A stretch of 64,000 bases of DNA from Pseudomonas sp. J452 (GTDB lineage Bacteria; Pseudomonadota; Gammaproteobacteria; Pseudomonadales; Pseudomonadaceae), in the NCBI RefSeq assembly GCF_024666525.1, contig NZ_CP088294.1, positions 3,348,001 to 3,412,000 on the forward strand, given 5' to 3'. Of this stretch, positions 42,895 through 52,947 are shown piece after piece. The notes beneath the pieces are model-generated. The model was given only the letters and a program-made list of their open reading frames with translations. It did not search any database and was not told where the DNA came from. Within the stretch, counting starts at the first letter, position 1. Every line of letters starts with the position of its first letter. The position numbers were made by a program, and so were the translations under genes.

Positions 42895-43201
42895 GCAGCG
42901 GTAGTGGCGGGGTGACGTCGCGTTCCTCGTCGAAACCGGGCGGGCACTTGCCCTTGAGATACCAGGCGAAGGCGATGATTTCGGCGATGCTGCGATAGAG
43001 CGGCTCGGGAATCGCGTCGCCCAGCTCCATGCGCGCCAGCAGGCGTACCAGTTCGGCATTCTCGTAGATCGGCACTTCGTACTCGCGGGCGATGGCCAGG
43101 ATGGCTTCGGCCAGCTCGTCGTCACCCTTGGCGGTCAGGCTGGGCGCGCTGCTGCCGTCATAGGAAAGGGCTATGGCCTGGCGCGGGGCTTTCTGCTTCA
43201 T
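42875..43201 (-). CDS. Stand-alone FlhB C-terminal-domain protein (FlhX/YlqH-like)
   Basis: A 108-residue homologue of the part of FlhB that follows its autocleavage site. RQAIALSYDGSSAPSLTAKG aligns with HFAVALKYDPAKGNAPVLLAKG of FlhB here, and the rest (EYEVPIYENAELVRLLARME, IPEPLYRSIAEIIAFAWYLK) follows the same pattern. There is no NPTH motif and no membrane part. Such proteins can replace FlhB-CC or act in export specificity in other bacteria. It overlaps the upstream FliK-like gene by 4 nt (ATGA), like the ylqG-ylqH pair. Confidence 0.85.
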   Translation of the reverse strand: MKQKAPRQAIALSYDGSSAPSLTAKGDDELAEAILAIAREYEVPIYENAELVRLLARMELGDAIPEPLYRSIAEIIAFAWYLKGKCPPGFDEERDVTPPLPLLSAPQE

Positions 43202-44763
43202 GCGGTTTCATCCACCCAGCGTTGTTCCACATGGGTCTTCGGCCCTTGCGGTGGCATGCCCTGGCGACAGGCCAGTTCGCCGACCTCCAGACCTGCGGCG
43301 AGCAGGCGCTCGCGCAGATGGCCCAGCTCGTGGTCGATCAGCTCGGCGGTATTCGAGCGCTCGGCCCAGAGCTGGCTCGACAGGCTGCCGCGGATCAACT
43401 GCGCCTGGACCTGCAGCGGCCCCAGTGGCGCCAGGTCGAAGGCCAGGTCGACCCGCCAGAGCACCTCCTTCTGCTCCTTCTTGCTGGCGTTGTTCTGCTC
43501 TTCACGCTGCAGCTTGATCTGCAGCGGCACGATCTCCTGCTGATTGCGCATCGGCAGCTCCAGCTGCCAGGTGGTCAGCAGGTTGCCTTCGGCCGTTACC
43601 TGGCTCTGCGCCAGGCTCGACAGTTGATGGGTCTGCAGGCGTGATACAGCGGCGGCGGCCAGCTTCAGCAGGGCTTCTAGGTCGGCCTCGCCTTCCATCG
43701 ACTGCAGCAGGCGCGAGGGCAGGGGGAAGCTCAGCCCTTGCTGGCGCAAATTGGCCTGGCCGAGGCTGCCCAGGGCGTTGCGCACCAACGCCGGCAGTGC
43801 CTGAGCCAATGCCGTAGCGGTGCTGATGGCGCCGAGCGTGCCTGGCAGTGCCGGGGCCGTTGGCAGATTGGGCAGCAGTTGCGCGACCAGGCGCAGCAGG
43901 TTGGCCTTGAGGTCCTGCGGCAGGTTGCTGGTTTGGCCGCCCAGTAGTTTCGCTTCGAGGAACACACCGCTGTTTTCCAGGGCCTGGGCCAAGCCCTTGG
44001 GCGTGCTCAGCTGGCCGGCCTCTGGCAGCTGGCCGAGCAGCTTGTCGACGCTGGCACGCAGGTTTTCCGGCAGGGCGCTTTGCTGGCTCAGGCCCTGCAA
44101 GCCCTGCAGGCCTTTGAATAGGCCCTCTAAGGAGCCCTGGCGCCCCTGCTGGGTGGCCAGTTGTTGACCCAGTACCAACTGATCGAGGCGACCGCTCAGC
44201 GGCAGGAAATTGAGTGCCTGGCTGCCCTGGACCTGGGCCGTCAGCAGGCTGCCGATGGGCAGGGGAAGCGGGGTTTCTATACTGAGTTTGCTGCCGGCCA
44301 GCGGTGTGTTGAGCAAACTGACCAGTATCTTGTAGACGACCTGCTGGGCCTTGGCCTGCACCAGCTGTTCGCGGGCTTCGACCTTGCCTTGCAGCAGGGT
44401 GCCGATGGGCAGTTCCTGCAGATCCAGGCTGGTCAGCACCTTGCTGTTGCCGGTTTGCAGGGCCAGCAGCAGGCGAGTATCCGACAGGGCGGTGACTGCC
44501 AAAGCCGTGCCTTGGCTCAAGGGGCGCGAGCTGCTGGCTTCCACCGTGGTCTGCTTGCCGTTGTCCAGGGTCAGCTTGAGCACCAGTTGAAAGCTTTGCG
44601 TGACTTCCTTGAGCGCCACCACCTCGGCTTTGGCCGTCTGCCCGGCTGCCAGCAGGCCTTCCAGGGGCTGCAGCAGCTTGACTGCCAGGTCGGCAGCAGG
44701 CTGCGCCGGGCGCGTTGGCGGCGGTGTTGGCGGAAGTGGGCGAGGGCTGGTGATTTCTGCCAT
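43198..44763 (-). CDS. Second FliK-like protein, partner of the FlhB-CC mimic
   Basis: A 521-residue, Leu/Gln-rich protein annotated in this position as a FliK-like hook-length or flagellar hook-associated protein. The first 45 residues are Pro-rich. The C-terminal part (about 400-515, TTWQLELPMRNQQEIVPLQI and GPLQVQAQLIRGSLSSQLWA) resembles the Flg_hook fold, with the order beta-beta-alpha seen in FliK. It differs strongly from fliK at 19780. Cotranscription with an FlhB-CC mimic suggests they work as a pair, possibly as a second specificity switch; this is inference. Confidence 0.7.
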   Translation of the reverse strand: MAEITSPRPLPPTPPPTRPAQPAADLAVKLLQPLEGLLAAGQTAKAEVVALKEVTQSFQLVLKLTLDNGKQTTVEASSSRPLSQGTALAVTALSDTRLLLALQTGNSKVLTSLDLQELPIGTLLQGKVEAREQLVQAKAQQVVYKILVSLLNTPLAGSKLSIETPLPLPIGSLLTAQVQGSQALNFLPLSGRLDQLVLGQQLATQQGRQGSLEGLFKGLQGLQGLSQQSALPENLRASVDKLLGQLPEAGQLSTPKGLAQALENSGVFLEAKLLGGQTSNLPQDLKANLLRLVAQLLPNLPTAPALPGTLGAISTATALAQALPALVRNALGSLGQANLRQQGLSFPLPSRLLQSMEGEADLEALLKLAAAAVSRLQTHQLSSLAQSQVTAEGNLLTTWQLELPMRNQQEIVPLQIKLQREEQNNASKKEQKEVLWRVDLAFDLAPLGPLQVQAQLIRGSLSSQLWAERSNTAELIDHELGHLRERLLAAGLEVGELACRQGMPPQGPKTHVEQRWVDETA

Positions 44764-44816
44764 TGCCGGGTTACACCCTGTCGAAAAAGCCGGCTTCGAG
44801 GGCGGAGCCCGGCATG

Positions 44817-44822
44817 TATAAT
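44817..44822 (+). promoter_or_regulatory. Candidate -10 element of the ccm operon
   Basis: A perfect TATAAT lies 77 nt before ccmA, in the 135-nt gap between the divergent FliK-like gene and ccmA. No good -35 hexamer is seen at 16-18 nt upstream. Confidence 0.4.
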
Positions 44823-44898
44823 GCCGCCCCGTTCGGGCCGGCTGTGCAGTTATCTTGCGTCAGTATAGCGGCCTGAATATTGCCGACTTGAACCCCTG

Positions 44899-45549
44899 AT
44901 GGGTAGCCATGCCTTGACCAGCCTGCATCTAGAAGCCCAAGCCCTTGCCTGCGAGCGGGATTGGCGCCTGCTCTTCGAGGGGTTGGACCTGCACCTGTCC
45001 GGCGGCACCCTGCTGCAGGTCAGCGGGCCCAATGGTAGCGGCAAGACCAGCCTGCTGCGTTTGCTGGCCGGTCTGATGCAGCCCACGGCGGGCGTGGTGC
45101 TGCTCAATGGCAAAGCCCTGGCGCGGCAACACGGTGAACTGGGCCGCAGCCTGGTGTGGATCGGCCACGCGGCGGGGATCAAAGGCCTACTGACTGCCGA
45201 AGAAAACCTGGCCTGGCTGTGCGCCCTGCATTGCCCGGCCGAGCGCGAGGCGATCTGGCAGGCGCTGGCCGCGGTCGGCCTGCGCGGCTTCGAAGACGTA
45301 CCCTGTCACACGCTATCGGCCGGCCAGCAGCGCCGCGTGGCCCTGGCCCGCCTGTACCTCGATGCACCGCCGCTGTGGATTCTCGATGAACCCTTCACCG
45401 CCCTCGACAAACAGGGTGTGGCCCAGTTGGAGAGCCATCTGGCCCGGCACTGCGAGCAGGGCGGCATCGTCGTGCTGACCACTCACCACACGCTCGTCGA
45501 GAAGCCCTCCGGCTACCGCGAACTTGAGCTTGGGAGGCCGGCCGCATGA
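44899..45549 (+). CDS. ccmA: Heme exporter ATP-binding protein CcmA
   Basis: CcmA (216 residues) is the ABC ATPase of CcmABCD, which frees holo-CcmE from CcmC for heme delivery. Walker A is GPNGSGKTS, the signature [14 protein letters not shown], and Walker B LWILDEPF. It opens the nine-gene ccm operon and overlaps ccmB by 4 nt. Confidence 0.96.
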   Translation: MGSHALTSLHLEAQALACERDWRLLFEGLDLHLSGGTLLQVSGPNGSGKTSLLRLLAGLMQPTAGVVLLNGKALARQHGELGRSLVWIGHAAGIKGLLTAEENLAWLCALHCPAEREAIWQALAAVGLRGFEDVPCHTLSAGQQRRVALARLYLDAPPLWILDEPFTALDKQGVAQLESHLARHCEQGGIVVLTTHHTLVEKPSGYRELELGRPAA

Positions 45550-46217
45550 GCAGTGTGTTCCTGCAGTTGGTCGCCCGCGAGGCGCGCCTGCTGTTCCGTC
45601 GTCCGGCGGAGCTGGCTAATCCTTTGGTGTTTTTCGCCATCGTCATCGCCCTGTTTCCGTTGGCCGTAGGGCCGGAGTCCAAGCTGCTGCAGACGCTGTC
45701 GCCGGGGCTGGTCTGGGTCGCGGCGCTGCTGGCCGTGCTGCTCTCGCTGGATGGTCTGTTTCGCAGCGATTTCGAAGATGGTTCTTTGGAACAGTGGGTC
45801 CTTTCGTCGCACCCCCTGCCTCTTCTGGTGTTGGCCAAGGTGCTGGCACACTGGGCTTTCTCTGGATTAGCGCTGGTCATCCTGTCGCCGCTGCTGGCGC
45901 TGATGCTGGGCTTGCCGTCGCGCTGCGTGCCGGTGCTGCTGCTGGCGTTGTTGCTCGGTACGCCGGTGCTCAGCCTGCTCGGCGCGGTGGGTGCGGCGCT
46001 GACCGTTGGTCTCAAGCGCGGCGGTCTGCTCCTGGCGCTGTTGATTCTGCCGCTGTACATCCCGGTGCTGATTCTCGGCAGCGGGGCGTTGCAGGCGGCC
46101 CTGCAAGGATTGCCGGCAGCCGGTCACCTGTTGTGGCTGGCCAGCCTGACTGCCCTGGCGGTCACCCTGACACCCTTTGCAATTGCCGCCGGCCTGAAGA
46201 TCAGCGTTGGCGAATAA
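45546..46217 (+). CDS. ccmB: Heme exporter membrane protein CcmB
   Basis: CcmB (223 residues) has six hydrophobic helices and is the membrane subunit paired with CcmA. The start [19 protein letters not shown] is typical. It starts in a 4-nt overlap with ccmA. Confidence 0.96.
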   Translation: MSSVFLQLVAREARLLFRRPAELANPLVFFAIVIALFPLAVGPESKLLQTLSPGLVWVAALLAVLLSLDGLFRSDFEDGSLEQWVLSSHPLPLLVLAKVLAHWAFSGLALVILSPLLALMLGLPSRCVPVLLLALLLGTPVLSLLGAVGAALTVGLKRGGLLLALLILPLYIPVLILGSGALQAALQGLPAAGHLLWLASLTALAVTLTPFAIAAGLKISVGE

Positions 46218-46236
46218 CTACAGAGTTGCCGTGAAG

Positions 46237-46992
46237 ATGAACTGGACCTGGTTTCACAAATGGGGCTCGCCCAAGTGGTTCTACGAGATGAGCGGGCGCT
46301 GGCTGCCTTGGCTGGCCGCTGCCGCTGTGGTTCTGCTAGTGGTTGGCCTGCTCTGGGGGCTGGCTTTTGCGCCACCGGAGAAGTACCAGGGCAATAGCTA
46401 CCGAATCATTTATATCCATGTGCCGGCGGCTTTCCTCGCCCAGTCCTGCTACCTGCTGATGGCGGTGGCCGGTGCCGTGGGCCTGATCTGGAAGATGAAG
46501 CTGGCCGATGTAGCCTTGCAGCAGGCCGCGCCGATCGGTGCCTGGCTCTGTTTCATCGCCCTGGTGACCGGCGCCATCTGGGGCAAGCCGACCTGGGGTA
46601 CTTACTGGATCTGGGATGCACGCCTGACCTCGATGCTGATCCTGCTTTTCCTCTACTTCGGCGTGATCGCCCTGGGTAGCGCGATCAGCAACCGTGACAG
46701 CGCGGCCAAGGCCTGCGCGGTGCTGGCGCTGGTCGGTGCGGTGAATATCCCGATCATCCAGAAGTCGGTGGAGTGGTGGAACACCCTGCACCAGCCGGCC
46801 ACCTTCAAGGTCACCGGCAAGGCCAGCATGAATGCGGAAATGTGGCTGCCGCTGCTGATCTCGGTATTGGGTTTCTACTGCTTCTTCGGTGCGGTGCTGT
46901 TGCTGCGCATGCGCCTGGAAGTGCTCAAGCGTGAGAGCCGCAGCAGTTGGGTCAAGGCTGAAGTGACCCGTCTGGTGGAGGGGCGAGCATGA
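46237..46992 (+). CDS. ccmC: Heme transporter CcmC
   Basis: CcmC (251 residues) attaches heme to CcmE. Six membrane helices and the WWD-type heme motif [13 protein letters not shown] are seen. The ATG at 46237 ([14 protein letters not shown]) matches the family; the open frame reaches back to 46207 only with a non-ATG start. It overlaps ccmD by 4 nt. Confidence 0.95.
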   Translation: MNWTWFHKWGSPKWFYEMSGRWLPWLAAAAVVLLVVGLLWGLAFAPPEKYQGNSYRIIYIHVPAAFLAQSCYLLMAVAGAVGLIWKMKLADVALQQAAPIGAWLCFIALVTGAIWGKPTWGTYWIWDARLTSMLILLFLYFGVIALGSAISNRDSAAKACAVLALVGAVNIPIIQKSVEWWNTLHQPATFKVTGKASMNAEMWLPLLISVLGFYCFFGAVLLLRMRLEVLKRESRSSWVKAEVTRLVEGRA

Positions 46993-47165
46993 GTTTTTCT
47001 TCCTTCGCCGAGTTCATCGCCATGGGTATCCATGGCCCCTATGTATGGTCGGCCTATGGCATCAGCCTGGCCGTGCTGGCTCTCAATGTCGCTCTGCCGA
47101 TTCTGGCCCGGCGCCGTTACCTGCAAGACGAGGCGCGCCGTTTGCGCCGGGAGAACCAACAGTGA
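46989..47165 (+). CDS. ccmD: Heme exporter protein CcmD
   Basis: A 58-residue gene with one membrane helix (about 17-40, [20 protein letters not shown]) and a basic tail [15 protein letters not shown]. It starts with ATG at 46989 in a 4-nt overlap with ccmC and its TGA overlaps the ccmE GTG. CcmD aids release of holo-CcmE from CcmABC. The start [20 protein letters not shown] fits the family. Confidence 0.93.
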   Translation: MSFSSFAEFIAMGIHGPYVWSAYGISLAVLALNVALPILARRRYLQDEARRLRRENQQ

Positions 47166-47614
47166 ACGCGGTCCGCAAGAAACGCCTGTATATCGTCCTC
47201 GCCATCCTGGTCGGTGTGTCCATCGCCGTGGCGCTGGCCCTGTCGGCGCTCAAGGAGAACATCAACCTGTTCTATACGCCGACGCAGATCGCCAATGGCG
47301 AGGCCCCGGCCGATACCCGTATCCGTGCCGGCGGCATGGTGGCCGAGGGTTCGCTGAAGCGCAGCGGCGATTCGCTGGATGTCGAGTTCGTGGTTACCGA
47401 CTTCGCCAAGAACGTCACCATCCGCTATCGCGGCATCCTCCCGGACCTGTTCCGCGAAGGGCAGGGCATTGTCGCCCTGGGCAAGCTGAATACCGACGGC
47501 GTTTTGATTGCCGATGAAGTGCTGGCCAAGCACGACGAGAACTACATGCCGCCGGAAGTGACCAAGGCGCTGCAAGACAGCGGTCAGCTGCAACCTGGCA
47601 AGAGCGAGGGCTGA
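47162..47614 (+). CDS. ccmE: Heme chaperone CcmE
   Basis: CcmE (150 residues) is a membrane-anchored periplasmic chaperone that binds heme covalently through His124 in [11 protein letters not shown] membrane helix lies at about 8-28, followed by the OB-fold beta barrel. The start is a GTG at 47162 ([14 protein letters not shown]) that overlaps the ccmD stop. Confidence 0.95.
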   Translation: MNAVRKKRLYIVLAILVGVSIAVALALSALKENINLFYTPTQIANGEAPADTRIRAGGMVAEGSLKRSGDSLDVEFVVTDFAKNVTIRYRGILPDLFREGQGIVALGKLNTDGVLIADEVLAKHDENYMPPEVTKALQDSGQLQPGKSEG

Positions 47615-47616
47615 GC

Positions 47617-49605
47617 ATGAACCTGAATCTGATGGTGCCCGAACTTGGCCATCTGGCGCTGATCCTCGCCCTGTGCCTGACCCTGGTGCAGGCCAGCCTG
47701 CCGCTGATCGGCGCCTGGCGCGGTGATCGCCAGTGGATGAGCCTGGCGCAGCCGGCCGCCTGGGGGCAGTTCGCCTTCCTGCTGTTTGCCTTTGCCTGTC
47801 TGACCTGGTCGTTCATGGTCGACGACTTCTCCGTCGCCTACGTGGCCAGCAACTCCAACAGCGCCTTGCCCTGGTACTACAAGTTCAGTGCCGTGTGGGG
47901 TGCCCACGAAGGTTCACTGCTGCTGTGGGCGCTGATCCTCGGCGGCTGGACCTTCGCCGTGTCGATCTTCTCCCGCCAACTGCCTGAGGTGATGCTGGCC
48001 CGCGTGCTGGCGGTGATGGGCATGATCAGCATCGGTTTCCTGCTGTTCCTGATCCTCACCTCCAACCCCTTCGAGCGCCTGCTGCCGGATATGCCGCAGG
48101 ACGGCCGCGACCTCAACCCGCTGTTGCAGGACATCGGTCTGATCGTCCATCCGCCGATGCTGTACATGGGCTATGTCGGCTTCTCCGTGGCCTTCGCCTT
48201 CGCCATCGCTGCGCTGCTGGGCGGCAAGTTGGATGCGGCCTGGGCGCGCTGGTCGCGGCCGTGGACCATCATCGCCTGGGCCTTCCTCGGCATCGGTATC
48301 GCCCTGGGCTCCTGGTGGGCCTATTACGAACTCGGCTGGGGCGGCTGGTGGTTCTGGGACCCGGTGGAGAATGCCTCCTTCATGCCCTGGCTGGTCGGCA
48401 CGGCGCTGATCCACTCCCTCGCAGTGACCGAGAAGCGCGGCGTGTTCAAGAGCTGGACCGTGCTGCTGGCCATTGCCGCCTTCTCCCTGAGCCTGCTCGG
48501 CACCTTCCTCGTACGCTCCGGTGTGCTGACCTCGGTGCACGCCTTCGCCACCGATCCGGAGCGCGGCGTGTTCATCTTGGCGTTCCTGCTGATCGTCATC
48601 GGCGGTTCGCTGACCCTGTTCGCCGTGCGTGCGCCGGTGGTCAAGAGCCAGGTCGGCTTTGCCCTGTGGTCACGCGAGACCCTGCTGTTGGCCAATAACC
48701 TGGTGCTGGTGGTGGCCGCGTCGATGATCCTGCTCGGCACTCTCTACCCGTTGGTGCTGGATGCTCTGAGCGGCGCCAAGCTGTCGGTCGGCCCGCCTTA
48801 CTTCAACGCGCTGTTCGTGCCGCTGATGGCCCTGCTGATGCTGGTGATGGCGATCGGTGTGCTGGTGCGCTGGAAGGACACGCCGGTGCGCTGGCTACTC
48901 GGCATGCTTGCGCCGGTGCTGCTCGGTAGCGCTGCGCTGGGTGGCCTGGCCACCTGGCTGTTCGGTGACTTCAGCTGGGCCGTGCTGGCGGTGTTCATGC
49001 TGGCGGCCTGGGTGCTGCTGGCCGGCGTGCGCGATCTGCTCGACAAGACCCGGCACAAGGGCCTGTTCAAGGGCATCCTGAGTCTCAACAGCAGCTATTG
49101 GGGCATGCAGCTGGCGCATCTGGGTATCGCCGTGTGCGCCATCGGCGTGGTGCTGGTCAGCCAGGGTAGCGCCGAGCGCGACCTGCGCCTGGCGCCTGGT
49201 GAGTCGCTGGAACTGGGCGGCTACCGTTTCGTCTTCGAGGGCGCGCAGCACTTCGAAGGCCCCAACTTCAGCTCGGACAAAGGCACCATTCGCGTGCTGG
49301 AAGACGGCGAGGAAGTTGCCCTGTTGCACCCGGAAAAGCGTCTGTACACCGTACAGAACATGCCGATGACCGAGGCCGGTATCGACGCCGGCTTCACCCG
49401 CGATCTCTATGTGGCGCTCGGTGAACCGCTGGAAGACGGTGCCTGGGCGGTGCGCGTGCACATCAAGCCCTACGTGCGCTGGATCTGGTTCGGTGGCCTG
49501 ATGATGGGCCTGGGCGGCCTGCTGGCGGCCTTCGATCCGCGCTACCGGGTCAAGGTCAAAACCCGCGTGCGCGATGCCCTCGGCCTGAATGGAGTAGCAG
49601 CATGA
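47617..49605 (+). CDS. ccmF: Cytochrome c heme lyase subunit CcmF
   Basis: CcmF (662 residues) has about 15 membrane helices and ligates heme to apocytochrome c with CcmH. The WWD motif is GGWWFWDPVENASFMPW. The large periplasmic loop is at about 510-615. It starts 2 nt after ccmE and overlaps ccmG by 4 nt. Confidence 0.97.
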   Translation: MNLNLMVPELGHLALILALCLTLVQASLPLIGAWRGDRQWMSLAQPAAWGQFAFLLFAFACLTWSFMVDDFSVAYVASNSNSALPWYYKFSAVWGAHEGSLLLWALILGGWTFAVSIFSRQLPEVMLARVLAVMGMISIGFLLFLILTSNPFERLLPDMPQDGRDLNPLLQDIGLIVHPPMLYMGYVGFSVAFAFAIAALLGGKLDAAWARWSRPWTIIAWAFLGIGIALGSWWAYYELGWGGWWFWDPVENASFMPWLVGTALIHSLAVTEKRGVFKSWTVLLAIAAFSLSLLGTFLVRSGVLTSVHAFATDPERGVFILAFLLIVIGGSLTLFAVRAPVVKSQVGFALWSRETLLLANNLVLVVAASMILLGTLYPLVLDALSGAKLSVGPPYFNALFVPLMALLMLVMAIGVLVRWKDTPVRWLLGMLAPVLLGSAALGGLATWLFGDFSWAVLAVFMLAAWVLLAGVRDLLDKTRHKGLFKGILSLNSSYWGMQLAHLGIAVCAIGVVLVSQGSAERDLRLAPGESLELGGYRFVFEGAQHFEGPNFSSDKGTIRVLEDGEEVALLHPEKRLYTVQNMPMTEAGIDAGFTRDLYVALGEPLEDGAWAVRVHIKPYVRWIWFGGLMMGLGGLLAAFDPRYRVKVKTRVRDALGLNGVAA

Positions 49606-50135
49606 AGCGGTTGATCCTGCTGTTGCCGCTGCTGTTGTTCCTCGGTGTTTCGGTCTTTCTCTACCGCGGCCTGTTCCTCAATCCGCAGGAGCTGCCTTCG
49701 GCGCTGATCGACAAACCGCTGCCGGCTTTCAGCCTGCCGGACCTGAAGAACGAGCAGCGCCTGATCAGCGAGAAGGACCTCAAGGGTCCGGCACTGGTCA
49801 ACGTCTGGGCCACCTGGTGCCCGACCTGCAAGGCCGAACACCAGATGCTCAATCGCCTGGCCAAGGCTGGTGTGGTGATCCACGGGGTCAACTACAAGGA
49901 TGACGGTGCGGCCGCGCGCCAGTGGCTGCAGGATTACCTCGACCCCTATCAGGTCAACGTGGCCGACCCGCAGGGATCGCTGGGCATCAACCTGGGTGTT
50001 TACGGCGCTCCGGAAACCTTCCTGATCGACGCCCAGGGCATCATCCGCCACAAGTACGTCGGCGCAATCGACGAGAAAGTCTGGCGCGAGGAGCTGGCGC
50101 CGCGCTACCAGGCCCTGCTGGAGGAGAAGCCGTGA
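49602..50135 (+). CDS. ccmG: Thiol:disulfide oxidoreductase CcmG (DsbE)
   Basis: CcmG (177 residues) keeps apocytochrome c thiols reduced. It has an N-terminal membrane anchor (about 4-24) and a thioredoxin fold with WATWCPTCK (Cys73 and Cys76). The cis-Pro segment is GVYGAPETFLID. It overlaps both neighbours by 4 nt. Confidence 0.96.
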   Translation: MKRLILLLPLLLFLGVSVFLYRGLFLNPQELPSALIDKPLPAFSLPDLKNEQRLISEKDLKGPALVNVWATWCPTCKAEHQMLNRLAKAGVVIHGVNYKDDGAAARQWLQDYLDPYQVNVADPQGSLGINLGVYGAPETFLIDAQGIIRHKYVGAIDEKVWREELAPRYQALLEEKP

Positions 50136-50614
50136 AGCGTCTGCTGATTGCCTGTCTGCTCGGCCTGAGCCTGGTTGGCATGAGCCGGGCTGCCATCGAC
50201 ACCTACCAGTTCAAGGACGAAGCCGAACGTGAGCGTTTCCGTACGCTCACCGCGGAGCTGCGCTGCCCCAAGTGCCAGAACCAGAACATCGCCGACTCCA
50301 ATGCGCCGATTGCCACCGACCTGCGCCGGGAAATCTTCCGCATGCTGGAGGAGGGCAAGAGCAACGCCGAGATCGTCGACTTCCTGGTGCTGCGCTACGG
50401 CGACTTCGTGCTCTACAAGCCGCCGGTAGATACCCGCACCTATCTGCTCTGGTACGGCCCGTTCGCCTTGCTCGGCCTCGGCGCCCTGGGGCTCGGCGTG
50501 CTGGTGCTGCGCCGGCGCAAGGTGGAGAACAATCCGGCACAGGTTGCCCTGTCGGCCAGTGAAAACCAGCGCCTGAGTGCGCTGCTCAAGCAAAACTCCC
50601 AGGACCCCAAATGA
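50132..50614 (+). CDS. ccmH: Cytochrome c maturation protein CcmH
   Basis: CcmH (160 residues) is a membrane-tethered thiol oxidoreductase with LRCPKCQNQ (Cys45 and Cys48), a signal peptide (1-19) and a C-terminal membrane helix (about 105-127). The start is a GTG at 50132 overlapping the ccmG stop. It is the short CcmH form; the TPR part is the separate ccmI. Confidence 0.95.
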   Translation: MKRLLIACLLGLSLVGMSRAAIDTYQFKDEAERERFRTLTAELRCPKCQNQNIADSNAPIATDLRREIFRMLEEGKSNAEIVDFLVLRYGDFVLYKPPVDTRTYLLWYGPFALLGLGALGLGVLVLRRRKVENNPAQVALSASENQRLSALLKQNSQDPK

Positions 50615-51816
50615 TCGAATTCTGGCTCGCTGCCGGCCTGCTGTTGCTGGTCGCCCTGGCTTTTCTGCTGATTCCCGTACTGCGTGGGCGCAAGGCGCAG
50701 ACCGAAGAAGACCGTACCGCGCTGAACGTCGCTCTGTATCAGGAGCGCCTGGCCGAGCTGCAAGGCCAGCAGGCCGCTGGCGTGCTGACTGCCGAGCAGT
50801 TGCAAGCCGGCCAGGCCGAGGCCGCCCGCGAGCTGCTGGCCGATACCGAAGACACGGCTGGCGAACGCGTCTCCCGCCTGGGCAAGGCGCTGCCGCTGAT
50901 TGCCGCCCTGCTGGTGCCCTTCGCCGGCTTGGGCCTGTACATGCACTGGGGCGCCAGCCAGCAGCTGGCCGAGCTGGAAAACCCAAGCCAGCCGGGCATC
51001 GGCGTGATGACCGCCAAGCTGGAGCGCGCGGTGCAGGACGATCCCAAATCGGCCGAATCCTGGTATTTCCTCGGTCGCATCTACATGGCCCAGGAGCGTG
51101 CCGGCGAAGCTGCTGCCGCCTACGAGCAGGCGGTCGGCATTGCCGGGCGCGCGCCGGAACTGCTCGGGCAGTGGGCCCAGGCCCTGTACTTCGCCAATCA
51201 GAAACAGTGGTCGCAGCAGATCCAGGCGCTGACCGACGAAGCGCTCAAGGCGGATCCGCAGGAAGCGACCAGCCTCGGCCTGCTGGGGATTGCGGCGTTC
51301 GAGGATGAGCGCTTCGCCGAAGCCATCGACTACTGGCAGCGCCTGGTGGCGCTGATGCCGGCGGAAGACCCTTCCCGCCAGTCGATCCAGGGCGGCATCG
51401 AGCGGGCTCGCGAGCGCTTGCAGGCGGCGGGGCAGCCCGCGCCGGCGGGCGATACCCTGACCAAGTCGATGCCGCTGCTCAAGGTGCGCGTCGAACTGGC
51501 TCCGGCGCTGCAGGCCAAGGTGCAGCCGGGTGACACGGTGTTTGTCTTCGCCCGTGCGGTGTCCGGCCCGCCGATGCCGCTGGCCGTCAAGCGCCTGACG
51601 GTGGCCGAGCTGCCGGCGGACGTCGAGCTGAGCGACCGCGATGCGATGATGGAACAGCTGAAGATCTCCAGCTTCGCCCAAGTGCAGCTGGTGGCGCGGA
51701 TTTCGCGGGCCGGCAATGCCACGGCCGGCGAGTGGATCGGCAACAGTCAGCCGATTGCCAGTAGCAGTCGCGATCCTCAGCAGTTGCTGATCGATAGTGC
51801 GGACCAGCGCAAATGA
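50611..51816 (+). CDS. ccmI: Cytochrome c maturation protein CcmI (CycH)
   Basis: CcmI (401 residues) presents apocytochrome c to the heme lyase. Two membrane helices (about 4-22 and 93-112) are followed by TPR repeats (about 140-260, [20 protein letters not shown]) and a C-terminal beta domain. It overlaps ccmH and the next lipoprotein gene by 4 nt each. Confidence 0.93.
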   Translation: MIEFWLAAGLLLLVALAFLLIPVLRGRKAQTEEDRTALNVALYQERLAELQGQQAAGVLTAEQLQAGQAEAARELLADTEDTAGERVSRLGKALPLIAALLVPFAGLGLYMHWGASQQLAELENPSQPGIGVMTAKLERAVQDDPKSAESWYFLGRIYMAQERAGEAAAAYEQAVGIAGRAPELLGQWAQALYFANQKQWSQQIQALTDEALKADPQEATSLGLLGIAAFEDERFAEAIDYWQRLVALMPAEDPSRQSIQGGIERARERLQAAGQPAPAGDTLTKSMPLLKVRVELAPALQAKVQPGDTVFVFARAVSGPPMPLAVKRLTVAELPADVELSDRDAMMEQLKISSFAQVQLVARISRAGNATAGEWIGNSQPIASSSRDPQQLLIDSADQRK

Positions 51817-52142
51817 GCCATCTGGGGCGCCATTTACCGTTGGCGTTGCTGATCCTGCTCGGCGGTTGCAGTCTCGGCGGCATCGCGCCGTCTGTGCCCA
51901 AGAGCGCTCCGCAGCAGGCGCAGAACCATCCCCGTTTCGCCCCGCCGCCGGGTGGCAACAGCTACTGGGATGGTGCCCTGGGCGTGTACGTGCTCAAGGG
52001 CAGTCGCGATCTCTATTACCGCGAGCGCACCTACTATCGCTGGGCCGATGGCTGGAGTTGGGCGAGCAATCCCCATGGCCCTTGGCAGCCAACCGACAGC
52101 AGCGCTGTGCCAGCGGGCCTTGGGCGTCAGTACGCGCAATAA
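51813..52142 (+). CDS. Small lipoprotein
   Basis: A 109-residue protein with a lipobox (LILLGGC, Cys about residue 19). The mature part is rich in Tyr, Trp and Pro ([17 protein letters not shown]). No known function. It is translationally coupled to ccmI by a 4-nt overlap and ends 3 nt before the convergent HD-domain gene. Confidence 0.75.
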   Translation: MSHLGRHLPLALLILLGGCSLGGIAPSVPKSAPQQAQNHPRFAPPPGGNSYWDGALGVYVLKGSRDLYYRERTYYRWADGWSWASNPHGPWQPTDSSAVPAGLGRQYAQ

Positions 52143-52145
52143 ACA

Positions 52146-52763
52146 TCAGACCTGTTGCAGCGCCAGCAGGGCCTCTTGCAGATTGTTGCGGGCGCGTCCT
52201 TCCCACTGCTCGGCCAGTTCCCTGTGCTGGTACAGCGCTGGCATTGCCAGCAGATGCCGCAGTAGCTGGCTGCGTCCTGTGCGGAACAGCGGTTCCGGAA
52301 CCCATACATATTCCCGGCGCACGGCCTGTTCATAGTCGGCATAGACGCTGGCCGGCGCCGCCAGAATGGCCAGGTCGATATCCACTACCAGTGCGGCGTC
52401 GATCGTTTCGGCGGGCTGCTGGTGGCGGGTGGCGAGGATCAGTTCGCGCAGGGTGTCGGCATGTTGGGGCAGCCCGGCCTGGCTCAGCCACTGACCGGCA
52501 CGCTCGGCGCTGGCTGCTTCATTGTCCTGGCGCCGGGTGTCGTAAATCAGGTCGTGGCTCCATAGCGCCAGTTCGATCAGCAGTGGCTGCTCGCCCAGGT
52601 GCTGCCAGTTGTCGAAGTGTTGCAGGCAGGCCGCAATATGCGCGCTGCTGTGGTAGTGGCGATGGGGCTCGCTGTAGGCCTGCTGCAGTTCGCTAAAACT
52701 GCCGTCCGGCGCTGCTGCTCCGAGCTTGCGCCAGAGTGTCTGCCAGCGGTCTTCACTGAGCAT
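52146..52763 (-). CDS. HD-superfamily phosphohydrolase-like protein
   Basis: A 205-residue predicted metal-dependent HD-domain hydrolase. Metal ligands are seen as HYHSSAHI, LWSHDLIYD and DIDLAIL, with the family NEAASAERA segment between. Its substrate is unknown; relatives are called N-methyl-D-aspartate receptor NMDAR2C-like in some databases, which says nothing of function. The frame stays open far upstream on the minus strand through smc, but the family match begins at the ATG at 52763. Confidence 0.85.
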   Translation of the reverse strand: MLSEDRWQTLWRKLGAAAPDGSFSELQQAYSEPHRHYHSSAHIAACLQHFDNWQHLGEQPLLIELALWSHDLIYDTRRQDNEAASAERAGQWLSQAGLPQHADTLRELILATRHQQPAETIDAALVVDIDLAILAAPASVYADYEQAVRREYVWVPEPLFRTGRSQLLRHLLAMPALYQHRELAEQWEGRARNNLQEALLALQQV

Positions 52764-52878
52764 GTGTGGGTGGCTCCTTGGCGATGGTCGTGGATTGCCG
52801 CTACAGCGCAGCCTAGGGAGTTTGCCGCTGGTGCTGCAAGCCCCAGGTGCTGAGCCAAATAGCCGGCAAACGGCAGTC

Positions 52879-52906
52879 TTGGTCGGAGAAAACCCTGTGG
52901 TAAACT
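52879..52906 (+). promoter_or_regulatory. Candidate smc promoter
   Basis: TTGGTC at 52879-52884 and TAAACT at 52901-52906 with a 16-nt spacer, 110 nt upstream of smc. The GGTAAACT form is common in pseudomonad promoters. Evidence is modest. Confidence 0.35.
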
Positions 52907-52947
52907 CCGCCGATCTTGCGCGCAACCCCCGAAATCCAAGGAAAAAC

